From Methylococcales bacterium (GTDB lineage: Bacteria > Pseudomonadota > Gammaproteobacteria > Methylococcales > Methylomonadaceae), in the NCBI GenBank assembly GCA_028707085.1, contig JAQTUW010000006.1, forward strand, positions 28,616 through 92,615: a stretch of DNA of 64,000 nucleotides, written 5' to 3'. Made by a program: the position numbers and the translations under genes. The notes under the pieces are model-generated. The model saw only the letters and a program-made list of their open reading frames with translations, ran no database searches and was not told the DNA's origin. Shown here piece after piece: positions 1-11,497 of the stretch (positions within the stretch are counted from its first letter, which is position 1; the number at the start of each line of letters is the position of its first letter).

Positions 1-2030
1 AAGAACTGCCGCCAAAATCACTGAAAAAGCTCAGCCAGACCTTACTGGACAATATACAGGCCGGACTGAAAGAAGCCGGACTGGAATTCGCCCGGGGCGC
101 AGCTTACGCCACGCCTCGCCGGCTGGCGGTCATCATAGACGATCTGATCTGTTTTCAGCCCGACAAAACCGTCAAAAAACGCGGGCCGGCCGTCCAGGCG
201 GCTTTTGCCGCCGACGGCGCGCCCAGCAAGGCCTTGCTGGGATTTGCCGCCAGTTGCGGCGCCACTGTCGAACAACTGGAACGGCAGCTTACCGACAAAG
301 GCGAATGGCTGATTTTCCGGCAGGCGGTCAAAGGTCAGGCTACCGCCGAATTACTGCCGGACATCATCCGTAAAAGCCTTCACAATCTGCCGATCGCCAA
401 ACGGATGCGCTGGGGCAGCTTCAACACTGAATTTGCCCGGCCGACGCACTGGGCTGTGCTGCTGTTTGGCGATCAGGTCATTGAAACTGAAATTCTCGGA
501 GTCACTACAGGAAGACATAGCCGAGGCCATCGTTTTCATGCTCCGCAAGCCCTGAGCATCAGCACCCCGCACGCTTATGTGGAAACATTGTCGAAGCAAG
601 GCAAAGTCATCGCTGACTTTGGCCAGCGCATGGACATTATTCGCACCGCCGCTAACGCCGCCGCCGCCAATGTCGGCGGCATCGCCCATATCGAAGAAGA
701 TCTGCTGGAAGAAATTGCCGCGCTCAACGAATGGCCGGTACCCGTAGTCGGCAACTTTGACGCCCGCTTTCTGGAATTACCGATGGAAGTGCTGATTACT
801 ACCATGCAGTCCAACCAGAAATATTTTCCGGTCAAAAATAGCCAGGGCGGTTTATTGCCGCACTTCATCACTTTCAGCAACATTGAGAGCAGCAATCCGG
901 ATTCGATACGCCACGGCAACGAGCGGGTGGTTTTGCCGCGTCTGGCTGACGCCGAGTTTTTCTGGAAACAGGACAGAAAACAGTCGCTGGCCGACCGGGT
1001 TGAAAGTCTGGCCAGCATCGTATTTCAGAAAGACCTGGGTACTATGGCGGATAAAACCCGGCGCGTCGGTCATCTGGCGACGCATATCGCCGGACTTTTG
1101 CAGGCGGACGCCAATCTGGCGAAACGCGCGGCCCTGCTGGCCAAAACCGATTTATTGACCAATATGGTCGGCGAATTCGCCAACCTGCAAGGCATCATGG
1201 GCCGCTACTATGCGCTGGCTGATCAGGAATCCGCTGAAGTCGCCCAGGCTTTGGAAGAGCATTATTTTCCCAAACAGTCCGGTGGCCAGACGCCTGCCAC
1301 CCAAACCGGCCAGATTCTGGCTCTGGCTGAAAAAATTGACACACTCAGCGGTATCTTCAGCGCCGGTCTGATCCCCTCCGGCGATAAAGACCCTTACGCC
1401 CTGCGCCGCGCCACGTTGGGCATCCTGCGCATCCTGATCGAAAACGGCATCGATCTTGACATTGCCGGCTTGCTGGATACCGCGCTGGATCAGTTCAGCC
1501 ACAACTTCGAAAAAACCGCAACCAAAACCCGCCTGCTGGATTTTATCTTCGATCGTCTGAAAGGCTACTGCCTGGATCAAGGCTACGGCATAGATGAATA
1601 CGAAGCAGTGCTGGCGGTTTATCCGACCCGGCCACTGGATTTCATGTTGCGTATCCGCGCCGTACAGACTTTTAGAGAATTACCCGAAGCAGAAAGTCTG
1701 GCTGCCGCCAACAAGCGCATCATTAATATTCTGAAAAAAACCGATCAGGCTATTCCGGCAGAAATAGGCGCTTTGGTCGAAGCTGAAGAAAAAAATCTGC
1801 TGGCCGCAGCCGAAGCATCGAATGCCGATATTCTGCCGCTATTGGCCCGACAAAACTATCCCATGGCATTGACTAGACTGGCGCAACTGCGGGATAGCGT
1901 AGACGCCTTCTTCGACAATGTCATGGTCAACACCGAAGATCCAGCATTGCGCAACAGCCGTCTGGCCCTGCTAGCCATGCTGTCCGGGCAGTTTCTGAAA
2001 ATAGCCGACATTTCCAAACTGCAATCATGA
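1..2030 (+). CDS. glyS: Glycine-tRNA ligase beta subunit (5' truncated by window)
   Basis: Beta chain of the alpha2beta2 bacterial glycyl-tRNA synthetase; it binds tRNA-Gly while the alpha chain (GlyQ) carries the adenylate site. The frame is open from base 3 and begins with ELPPKSLKKL, which matches about residue 14 of the family, so only a dozen or so N-terminal residues and the start codon lie outside the window. About 675 residues are visible against a usual 690. Family features seen are ATPRRLAV near the start, KRGPAVQAAF, the MRWGS segment and the C-terminal anticodon-binding (DALR-like) region ending in a helical tail. The stop overlaps the gmhB start by 4 bases (ATGA), which implies translational coupling. 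glyQ should lie just upstream. Confidence 0.97.
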   Translation, partial: ELPPKSLKKLSQTLLDNIQAGLKEAGLEFARGAAYATPRRLAVIIDDLICFQPDKTVKKRGPAVQAAFAADGAPSKALLGFAASCGATVEQLERQLTDKGEWLIFRQAVKGQATAELLPDIIRKSLHNLPIAKRMRWGSFNTEFARPTHWAVLLFGDQVIETEILGVTTGRHSRGHRFHAPQALSISTPHAYVETLSKQGKVIADFGQRMDIIRTAANAAAANVGGIAHIEEDLLEEIAALNEWPVPVVGNFDARFLELPMEVLITTMQSNQKYFPVKNSQGGLLPHFITFSNIESSNPDSIRHGNERVVLPRLADAEFFWKQDRKQSLADRVESLASIVFQKDLGTMADKTRRVGHLATHIAGLLQADANLAKRAALLAKTDLLTNMVGEFANLQGIMGRYYALADQESAEVAQALEEHYFPKQSGGQTPATQTGQILALAEKIDTLSGIFSAGLIPSGDKDPYALRRATLGILRILIENGIDLDIAGLLDTALDQFSHNFEKTATKTRLLDFIFDRLKGYCLDQGYGIDEYEAVLAVYPTRPLDFMLRIRAVQTFRELPEAESLAAANKRIINILKKTDQAIPAEIGALVEAEEKNLLAAAEASNADILPLLARQNYPMALTRLAQLRDSVDAFFDNVMVNTEDPALRNSRLALLAMLSGQFLKIADISKLQS

Positions 2031-2569
2031 GCGACTCATACGTCATACTTGACCGTGATGGGGTTATCAATATCGATTCTGCCGGATTCATCAAATCGCC
2101 GGCGGAATGGCTGCCTATAGACGGCAGTCTGGAAGCCATTGCCCTGCTGAACGAGCACGGCTTCAAGATAGCTGTCATTACCAATCAATCCGGCATAGAA
2201 AGAGGCTTGTACGATTTAGCCGCACTGGCCGCCATACACGACAAGATGCGACAGCTAGTCTCCGCCGCCGGCGGCGGCATCGAAGCAATCTATTTTTGTC
2301 CGCACGGCCCGGATAGTCATTGCAATTGCCGCAAACCCAAGCCCGGCATGTTTCTGACCTTCGCCAGCGACAGGGGCGCCGATCTGAAAAACACTTATTC
2401 GGTCGGCGACTCCATCCGCGATATACAGGCCAGCATGGCTGCCGGCTGCCGCCCGCTGCTGGTAAAAACCGGCAATGGCCTGCAAACCATCCAGAATAAT
2501 CCACAACTTAACGTACCTATATTTGAAAATCTATATGACGCAGCCACACACATCATCTCGACAAGCTGA
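2027..2569 (+). CDS. gmhB: D-glycero-beta-D-manno-heptose-1,7-bisphosphate 7-phosphatase
   Basis: HAD-family phosphatase that removes the 7-phosphate in ADP-heptose synthesis for the LPS inner core; cytosolic. The 180 residues carry the HAD nucleophile motif near the start (LDRDGVIN, residues 8-15), motif II ITNQSG, the GmhB-type zinc site built from CPHGPDSHCNCRKPKPG (three Cys and a His) and the late acidic motif SVGDSIRDI. Length is typical. It overlaps glyS by ATGA and its 3' end overlaps plsC, so the three genes form one operon; glyS-gmhB-plsC order is common in gammaproteobacteria. Confidence 0.95.
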   Translation: MSDSYVILDRDGVINIDSAGFIKSPAEWLPIDGSLEAIALLNEHGFKIAVITNQSGIERGLYDLAALAAIHDKMRQLVSAAGGGIEAIYFCPHGPDSHCNCRKPKPGMFLTFASDRGADLKNTYSVGDSIRDIQASMAAGCRPLLVKTGNGLQTIQNNPQLNVPIFENLYDAATHIISTS

Positions 2570-3293
2570 TTTTAGCGTTTATCTTGGTTCAACCCTGTTT
2601 TTTATCTACATTGTGTTTTCAACGCTAATTATCGGGCCTTTGATTCTGGCTTCCGTGGTGCTGCCGTTTTCGATTCGCTACAAACTTGCGGATTTCTGGA
2701 TCAACTGCCTGCTGTTCATGTTAAAACTGTGTTGCGGTTTAAGCTATGAAATTGAGGGTCTGGAAAATATTCCAGCCACGGGCGCCGCCATTGTGCTAAG
2801 CAAACACCAGTCAGCCTGGGAAACCCTGGCCTTAAGAAAATTCATCAAGCCGCAAACCACTGTGCTGAAAAAATCCCTGCTGCAAATACCCTTTGGCGGC
2901 TGGGCGCTGGCGACTTTGAAACCGATAGCCATCGATCGGCAAAATCAGAAGGAAGCCTTGCGGATGCTGATCGATCAGGGAATTGAACGCTTGCAGGAAG
3001 GTCTGTTTGTGGTAGTGTTTCCGGAGGGTACTCGAGTCGCGCCAGGCGCATACAGAAAATTTAATGCCGGCGGCGCAATGTTGGCCCAGAAATCAGGCTA
3101 CCCGGTATTGCCTCTGGCGCACAATGCCGGGGAATTCTGGCCGCGCAACAGCTTTTTAAAATTTCCGGGCGTCATAAAAGTCCGGATAGGGCCATTGATC
3201 GATACAAAAGATAAAAAATCCAGGGATATCAATGCCGAAGCCGAAAACTGGATCAATCAGGCCATGCGCGAACTCACATTGCCTGCAAAATAG
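2535..3293 (+). CDS. plsC: 1-acyl-sn-glycerol-3-phosphate acyltransferase (PlsC family)
   Basis: Membrane acyltransferase making phosphatidic acid from lysophosphatidic acid and an acyl donor. An N-terminal hydrophobic stretch (roughly residues 15-45) is followed by the acyltransferase box KHQSAWETLA, an HX4E variant of the usual HX4D, and then by the substrate motif FPEGTR. I chose the ATG at 2535 (MTQPHTSS, 252 residues), which overlaps the end of gmhB by 35 bases. The frame is open further upstream to 2475, but that would overlap gmhB by almost 100 bases. There is no strong Shine-Dalgarno, in keeping with coupling to gmhB. It could instead acylate another lysophospholipid. Confidence 0.88.
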   Translation: MTQPHTSSRQADFSVYLGSTLFFIYIVFSTLIIGPLILASVVLPFSIRYKLADFWINCLLFMLKLCCGLSYEIEGLENIPATGAAIVLSKHQSAWETLALRKFIKPQTTVLKKSLLQIPFGGWALATLKPIAIDRQNQKEALRMLIDQGIERLQEGLFVVVFPEGTRVAPGAYRKFNAGGAMLAQKSGYPVLPLAHNAGEFWPRNSFLKFPGVIKVRIGPLIDTKDKKSRDINAEAENWINQAMRELTLPAK

Positions 3294-3324
3294 CGCAAAA
3301 AACACCAAAGCAGGCAATTAAAGC

Positions 3325-3353
3325 ATAAGGCCCGCTGCGATAGCGGGCCTTAT
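3325..3353. terminator. Bidirectional hairpin terminator between plsC and a mini-lipoprotein
   Basis: A 12-bp perfect stem (ATAAGGCCCGCT / AGCGGGCCTTAT) with a 5-nt loop sits between the convergent plsC and the lipoprotein gene at 3363-3485. A and T runs flank the stem weakly on both sides, so it can serve both strands. Confidence 0.75.
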
Positions 3354-3362
3354 TCAAACAAT

Positions 3363-3485
3363 TTAAAGCTGTACTGAAGAAGTAGAGCTGGAAACTTTTT
3401 GTTTTGAACCGTCTGGGTTATCCATGCAACCGCTCAAACCAACAATCATCAGCGCCATAGCCAACAGAGATAATACTTTTTTCAT
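3363..3485 (-). CDS. Mini-lipoprotein, 40 residues (copy A of a tandem pair)
   Basis: A 40-residue protein starting MKKVLSLLAMALMIVGLSGC with a clear type II signal peptide: Lys-Lys, a hydrophobic core and the lipobox LSGC with Cys20. The mature part is only about 21 residues, MDNPDG then a Ser/Lys/Thr-rich tail. A strong GGAGG lies 5 nt ahead of the ATG. A second gene 200 bp upstream on the same strand encodes the same signal peptide and the same CMDNPDG start of the mature protein, which supports both as real genes. After lipidation the product should sit in the inner or outer membrane; Met-Asp after the Cys might favour inner-membrane retention. I do not recognise a named family. Confidence 0.75.
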   Translation of the reverse strand: MKKVLSLLAMALMIVGLSGCMDNPDGSKQKVSSSTSSVQL

Positions 3486-3620
3486 AACTTCCTCCAAATG
3501 TAAAGGTTTTTTATATTTCTAGTGTGTACTAAACTTAGCACGGTGAGATTTATATCACGGTAAAACCATTTCATGCAATACGAATTATGTTTTGCCAAAA
3601 ATCCGGCCAGCCTGAAATGC

Positions 3621-3646
3621 ATAAGGCCCGCATTCGCGGGCCTTAT
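3621..3646. terminator. Hairpin terminator after mini-lipoprotein B
   Basis: An 11-bp perfect stem (ATAAGGCCCGC / GCGGGCCTTAT) with a 4-nt loop lies downstream of the minus-strand gene at 3681-3812. Its stem is nearly identical to that of the terminator at 3325-3353, so gene and terminator were probably duplicated together. Confidence 0.7.
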
Positions 3647-3680
3647 CCTATCCAAAGATCCGGCGGTGCCGGAAATGATC

Positions 3681-3812
3681 TCAACCTTTGTCTTGTCCCG
3701 AGCCGCTACCGTAGTTAACCGGTTTTTTGTTACCACCGTCAGGATTGTCCATGCACCCACTCAAGCTGGCAACCATGACAATCATAGCCAATACAGAAAA
3801 TACTTTTTTCAT
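3681..3812 (-). CDS. Mini-lipoprotein, 43 residues (copy B of a tandem pair)
   Basis: A 43-residue protein starting MKKVFSVLAMIVMVASLSGC, with a type II signal peptide and lipobox LSGC (Cys20), then MDNPDGGNKK and a Gly/Ser-rich tail. GGAGG lies upstream of the ATG. It shares the lipobox and the MDNPDG motif with copy A at 3363-3485, while the tails differ. Each copy has its own terminator. Function unknown; a small envelope lipoprotein is all the sequence supports. Confidence 0.75.
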   Translation of the reverse strand: MKKVFSVLAMIVMVASLSGCMDNPDGGNKKPVNYGSGSGQDKG

Positions 3813-3915
3813 TACATCCTCCGAATCAATTGTTTTTTTAATTTTTGACAGTGCTCCAGAACGAGCACCGCAATTTTATACCATGGTAAATTCGGCGATG
3901 CAATACCTCTGTTGA

Positions 3916-5826
3916 TCACAAGGCGTCGATATCCTTCGGCAAGCTGATGGCAATTTCCTTTCCTCGCCACTGCGCCGTGCCTATGGACTGCCATTCGCCA
4001 GACAAATTATTGCTTCTCAAGTCTTTTTCCCAATGGAACGGGGTACTTATCTTTTTCATTTTGATGATAAACCGGGTTTTTTCAAGATCCAGGCCGGTTT
4101 TTAGCCCCCAAAACGCGGTCACTTTCATGATGAATTTTTTCAATCTGAACTCGTCGATATTCGGCGTCACCGCGATGTTTGCCCACATTGAATGCACTCT
4201 GCCCCAGTTTGGGGCAAGCAACCTGCCTTCCTGGTTTACAAACGGCAGCCAATGCTCCCCACCTGCGGCATCCAGATAGGTAATCGCCAGCAGATGATCA
4301 TAACCGGCAAAGTGATCATGCAAATACAGGGCGTGAGGCGTTATTCCCAGAAAAGTATTCGAAAACATCAATAGGGCGTTGCTCATATCGGTCAGTACGC
4401 CGCCAACCCGCGACTGCCGGGTATCGACATGCAGGCGATACAACAAACCGTAATGCAGACTGCTATTGACCTGAAACAAAATCAGCACCACCAGCACCTT
4501 GCTGATTTTATGCACCGCCGATCTGACCGGCGCACCTTCCCCTGCTTCAAAAATCCGCTCATACAGCGTCTTGCCGAATTCGGCGGCCGACGGCGCTGGC
4601 GCACAAGCAACATCACAGCCGACCCGGGCCCTAGCGTCGGCTATCTTCCGATAGCGCCGGCAAGCCAGAGGATAAACCAGCGGCAATTTCAGAAACCAGC
4701 CGATAAGCGCCGGGTAACGCATGGCGATAAAAATCCGCGCATAGGTCGCGACCCCTGCATAAAGCCGCCCTTGCCGATCCACGGCATACAGATCGGTCAG
4801 TAACTGTTCGGCGTCCAGCGCCTTCAGTTCCGGATAATCCTTAGCGTAAACCTGCGCCGCCTTGAAATCGATACAGTGCAGCACATCAAAATGGTTGAGC
4901 GTCAGGACTGTCCGACAGCATAAGGGACATTGCTGATCGAAAAATACCGTGAGCAAAGGCCGCTCGGCTCTCAGCCAGTTTCCAAGCCACCTATACCACG
5001 CGAACGGCATGACCAGCGTATAAAAAGCCAGCATCCCCATGCCGAACGGATAGATATTGAAGGACAGGGTGATCCCAAGATGCAGGCCAACACCGATCAG
5101 AAAATACAGCGGCCTCAAGTTGCGCTGTTGAAAAAGAAACAAAAATGTGAACTGGAACACAATAATGGTGTAACCAATGATTTTCTGCGGTATTTCAAAA
5201 TTCAGCAGCCAGGACATGTCTATGGCTGACATGTAGTATGGAATCGATGACGGCAGCCAGGCGCCCAGACCGTTTCGCCAGTGCTCCGCAAACATCTTGT
5301 GTATGGCCGAATCGAAATACAAAAAACCCAGACAGACCGCCACAGGCAGATAATAGACCAGAGCGGAAACCACCGACTGCGAATATTGGCTGTAATGCAC
5401 GAATGGCCGGGCCAGTTTTTTTCTGAGCTCATCGATGGCGAAAGCCTTGTCGATGGGCATGAATATCAGAAAAAAATTTGCGCCTATCATGAACAGGTCA
5501 AAACCGCCGTCAAAATCCCGTTGCATGGGGGTGAAATTAACGAAAACCAGCCAGAACAGATAATTGGCGATACTGGCGAACTGGCATCGATAGCCCAGGG
5601 TCAGAGCCAATGCGACCAGCGCCCACAGCCACAGAAAAAAAACGATCATCGGAAACTCGACATCCAGAAACGGAATAGGGTCGAAAATCAGATGGTTGAA
5701 ATAAATCAGAAACAGGATTTCCTGCAGTGTGACCAGCCCGAACAGTATTCTGAACAGACCTATGCCTGTCGCCGGCGCCTTTTTGAGATACAGCGCGTTT
5801 ATTTTTGAGAAGAGCAGTTTATACAT
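3916..5826 (-). CDS. HTTM-domain membrane protein fused to a DCC-type thiol oxidoreductase domain
   Basis: 636 residues. About residues 10-290 form a polytopic membrane region of the HTTM type (horizontally transferred transmembrane domain, related to vitamin K-dependent gamma-carboxylase), with many aromatic-rich helices. From about residue 292 a soluble DCC/DUF393 domain begins with the redox motif FFDQQCPLCC, that is, D-x2-C-x2-C. It continues with the family's typical tyrosine and arginine segments (LYAVDRQGRLYAG, LACRRYRKIAD). A further hydrophobic segment near 440 precedes a soluble C-terminal tail. Known DCC proteins are predicted thiol-disulfide oxidoreductases; HTTM proteins are often predicted carboxylase-like enzymes without proven bacterial substrates. 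The fusion suggests a membrane enzyme with its own redox module. Transcribed alone; the reading frame is intact. Confidence 0.82.
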   Translation of the reverse strand: MYKLLFSKINALYLKKAPATGIGLFRILFGLVTLQEILFLIYFNHLIFDPIPFLDVEFPMIVFFLWLWALVALALTLGYRCQFASIANYLFWLVFVNFTPMQRDFDGGFDLFMIGANFFLIFMPIDKAFAIDELRKKLARPFVHYSQYSQSVVSALVYYLPVAVCLGFLYFDSAIHKMFAEHWRNGLGAWLPSSIPYYMSAIDMSWLLNFEIPQKIIGYTIIVFQFTFLFLFQQRNLRPLYFLIGVGLHLGITLSFNIYPFGMGMLAFYTLVMPFAWYRWLGNWLRAERPLLTVFFDQQCPLCCRTVLTLNHFDVLHCIDFKAAQVYAKDYPELKALDAEQLLTDLYAVDRQGRLYAGVATYARIFIAMRYPALIGWFLKLPLVYPLACRRYRKIADARARVGCDVACAPAPSAAEFGKTLYERIFEAGEGAPVRSAVHKISKVLVVLILFQVNSSLHYGLLYRLHVDTRQSRVGGVLTDMSNALLMFSNTFLGITPHALYLHDHFAGYDHLLAITYLDAAGGEHWLPFVNQEGRLLAPNWGRVHSMWANIAVTPNIDEFRLKKFIMKVTAFWGLKTGLDLEKTRFIIKMKKISTPFHWEKDLRSNNLSGEWQSIGTAQWRGKEIAISLPKDIDAL

Positions 5827-5894
5827 TTTGTTGCCGGCATACTAAAAATACACGAATTATAAGGTATTTACCGGCAGACCAGGACTTATAGGCG

Positions 5895-5935
5895 TAAAAA
5901 AAGACGGCCTGGAACCATCCATAGCCGCCTTTTTA
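5895..5935 (-). terminator. Rho-independent terminator of the 42-residue membrane protein
   Basis: Read on the minus strand, AAAAAGGCGGC pairs with GCCGTCTTTTT (one G-U pair) and a T run follows. It lies 24 nt after the stop codon of the small gene at 5959-6087. Confidence 0.7.
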
Positions 5936-5958
5936 GAAAAGCAATGCTCAAGCAGCGC

Positions 5959-6087
5959 TTATTCTTCGTCGGTAGGCTCCTTGAACACCCATTTTACGAA
6001 GAAATATCCTGCAGCGATAATTACAACCGCTCCAATCATGCCTGACGGTTCTTTCAGCAATTCTGTTAAATCTAAGATCGCTCCCAT
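5959..6087 (-). CDS. Small single-span membrane protein, 42 residues
   Basis: MGAILDLTELLKEPSGMIGA begins a 42-residue protein with one transmembrane helix (about residues 17-33, VVIIAAGYFF core) and an acidic C-terminus PTDEE. Support for a real gene: a strong GGAGG 7 nt ahead of the ATG, a good terminator behind it, and a coherent hydrophobic segment. It stands alone between an HTTM protein and a divergent membrane gene. No family recognised. Confidence 0.65.
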   Translation of the reverse strand: MGAILDLTELLKEPSGMIGAVVIIAAGYFFVKWVFKEPTDEE

Positions 6088-6301
6088 GGGTGCCTCCTAC
6101 CTTATAGTTTAGTTGTTATAAAAAATCTGCCATTTCGTTGGCGGCCGAAGCTCATATGTTACTTCAGCCACCTTTAAAGTCAAGCAATTCATGCCTCTTG
6201 CAGAAAGATAACAGCACAAATTGCCATCTCAATGGAATATGGGTAGTATGCTCTCCTGACCTAATTTTTATAACAATAAGATCTACTAGAGGGGAATAAA
6301 A

Positions 6302-6721
6302 ATGATCAGTGGTATAATCATGATTCTGATAGCGATCTGGGTTTACCAGACGATGATCAAAGCCAAAAAGGGCAACACCTTATGGTGGGTTGCAGGCTGC
6401 GCGGCGGCCTTCTTCGGCACGCTGGTGCTTGCTGATATTTTCTGTATCGAGATCATCGATGCGCTGGGCGGCAAGGACATAGGCGACGAATACGATCCTA
6501 GCCTGACCGATGCCAGAGACCGCAAAACCCAGGAATCGGCCGGTGGCTTGTTCATGCCGTTCGTATGCGAGATATTTCCTTCCATGCTGGGCTTTCTGAT
6601 TGTGGCCATCATACGCACCCAGTTCATTCTGAAAGAAGCGCTGACGCCTGCCAATCTGTTCAGCGGCATCAAGGAAATGTTCATCAGCATTAAAAACAGC
6701 TTTAAAACTCCAAGCAATTAA
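6302..6721 (+). CDS. Hypothetical membrane protein, 139 residues
   Basis: Begins MISGIIMILIAIWVYQTMIK. Three probable transmembrane helices lie near residues 1-18, 28-47 and 84-103, joined by an acidic loop containing GGKDIGDEYDPSL and DARDRK. An AGAGGGG Shine-Dalgarno lies about 7 nt before the ATG. The gene is followed by a strong hairpin terminator. No family recognised. It is monocistronic and convergent with a DUF2970 gene. Confidence 0.8.
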   Translation: MISGIIMILIAIWVYQTMIKAKKGNTLWWVAGCAAAFFGTLVLADIFCIEIIDALGGKDIGDEYDPSLTDARDRKTQESAGGLFMPFVCEIFPSMLGFLIVAIIRTQFILKEALTPANLFSGIKEMFISIKNSFKTPSN

Positions 6722-6736
6722 CAATTCAGCGGTCTG

Positions 6737-6773
6737 TCGCGGAAAACCCGGTATTCTTCCGGGTTTTCCGCGA
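6737..6773. terminator. Strong bidirectional terminator
   Basis: A 15-bp perfect stem (TCGCGGAAAACCCGG and its complement) with a 7-nt loop lies between the convergent genes 6302-6721 and 6779-6970. The internal AAAA/TTTT of the stem supplies part of the U tract, as is usual for shared terminators. Confidence 0.85.
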
Positions 6774-6778
6774 TAAAG

Positions 6779-6970
6779 CTATAGCCCTGTTGCCAAAGAG
6801 GCAATTTTCGCTACCACAAAAATAAATAACAGTGTCGCAACCAGCCCTATTGCCAGGTACATGGGCAACGAACCATGCTTGAAATCCACCTCCCGGTTCT
6901 TATCGCTTTGCACACCGATCGCTGCGGCAATCACGCTTTTTACAACATGAAGCAAACTAGGTTTCGTCAT
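6779..6970 (-). CDS. DUF2970 family small membrane protein
   Basis: 63 residues from the ATG at 6970 (MTKPSLLHVVKSVIAAAIGV), preceded by GAGGAAAT. The frame runs 17 codons further upstream, but the Shine-Dalgarno and family start support 6970. It matches the DUF2970 pattern: a short N-terminal helix with SVIAAAIGVQSDKNREVDF, then one transmembrane helix (LAIGLVATLLFIFVVA) to the C-terminus. Found in many beta- and gammaproteobacteria; function unknown. The stop is 6 nt from the shared terminator. Confidence 0.8.
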   Translation of the reverse strand: MTKPSLLHVVKSVIAAAIGVQSDKNREVDFKHGSLPMYLAIGLVATLLFIFVVAKIASLATGL

Positions 6971-7059
6971 AATTTCCTCTTTTTTTAAGATTAAAAATAA
7001 TAGCCTGGCGAGCGGCAACAACCCTTTTCCATGCTATAACATCCAAATTTCTCAGACCG

Positions 7060-10728
<3,669 letters not shown>

Positions 10729-10745
10729 AATCGGCGGGAACGAAT

Positions 10746-11246
10746 ATGCAGCAACAAATCGAAAACCTTCTGGAGCGCTCCATGTACGCCAGCCGCTGGA
10801 TCATGGCCCCGATTTATCTGGGCATGAGCCTGATTCTTTTCGCGCTGGCAATCAAGTTCTTTCAGGAGCTGTATCACTTCATCCCGCATATTCTCGAAAT
10901 TCCCGATACCGAAATCACCCTCAAACTGCTGACCTTCATCGATCTGGCCCTGGTCGGCAGCCTGACCGTCATCGTCATGTTCAGCGGTTATGAAAACTTC
11001 GTCTCCAGAATGGACATCGCCGCCAGCACGGAAAAACTGGAATGGCTGGGCACCCACGACTACGGCTCACTAAAAACCAAGGTCACGTCCTCCATCGTGG
11101 CCATTTCCTCCATCCATCTGCTGAAAATTTTCATGAATATCGACGCCACCGCCAACGACAAACTGCTGTGGTATGTGGTGATACATCTGTCACTGGTGAT
11201 TTCGGCATTTTTCATGGGCTACCTGGACAGGCTAACCAAACATTGA
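10746..11246 (+). CDS. UPF0114 (YqhA-like) membrane protein
   Basis: 166 residues matching the UPF0114/YqhA family: an N-terminal [10 protein letters not shown] segment, four probable transmembrane helices (about 16-38, 58-80, 108-128, 138-156) and the conserved [13 protein letters not shown] loop. The role of the family is not established. It starts 17 nt after metH with GGCGGGAACG upstream and probably forms an operon with it and the next gene. Its TGA stop overlaps the TTG start of the glutaredoxin-like gene. Confidence 0.88.
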   Translation: MQQQIENLLERSMYASRWIMAPIYLGMSLILFALAIKFFQELYHFIPHILEIPDTEITLKLLTFIDLALVGSLTVIVMFSGYENFVSRMDIAASTEKLEWLGTHDYGSLKTKVTSSIVAISSIHLLKIFMNIDATANDKLLWYVVIHLSLVISAFFMGYLDRLTKH

Positions 11247-11485
11247 CGGCCAAATTTATCCTGTTCGGCACCGAAGGCTGCCATTTATGCGAAGACGCCG
11301 GGCAAGTCCTGAATGAGGCGGGCATCAACTTCCAGCATGCAGACATCCTATCCGATGAAGTCTGGCAGGAAAAATTTGGCCTGCTGATTCCGGTGTTGTG
11401 GCATATCGGCAGCGGACGGCAACTTGACTGGCCGTTTGACAGCCAGCAAGCGCAAAGCTTTTTTCAACGCTGTCATTCGCCCTGA
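11243..11485 (+). CDS. Glutaredoxin-like protein (TTG start)
   Basis: An 80-residue thioredoxin-fold protein: [20 protein letters not shown] contains a CHLC redox motif typical of the glutaredoxin-like DUF836 family, and a cis-Pro segment (LLIPVLWH) follows. The protein contains no internal Met, and TTG at 11243 overlaps the upstream stop (TTGA), so this is the likely start. The frame is open further upstream inside the previous gene, but that part is a shadow. Presumed small cytosolic thiol oxidoreductase; its substrate is unknown. Confidence 0.82.
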   Translation: MTAKFILFGTEGCHLCEDAGQVLNEAGINFQHADILSDEVWQEKFGLLIPVLWHIGSGRQLDWPFDSQQAQSFFQRCHSP

Positions 11486-11497
11486 CAAATTCATGCC

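Noticed and set aside
7022..7059. Cobalamin riboswitch ahead of metH
   Set aside because: Only 38 bp to the ATG beyond the neighbouring gene's frame, and no B12-box sequence is visible.
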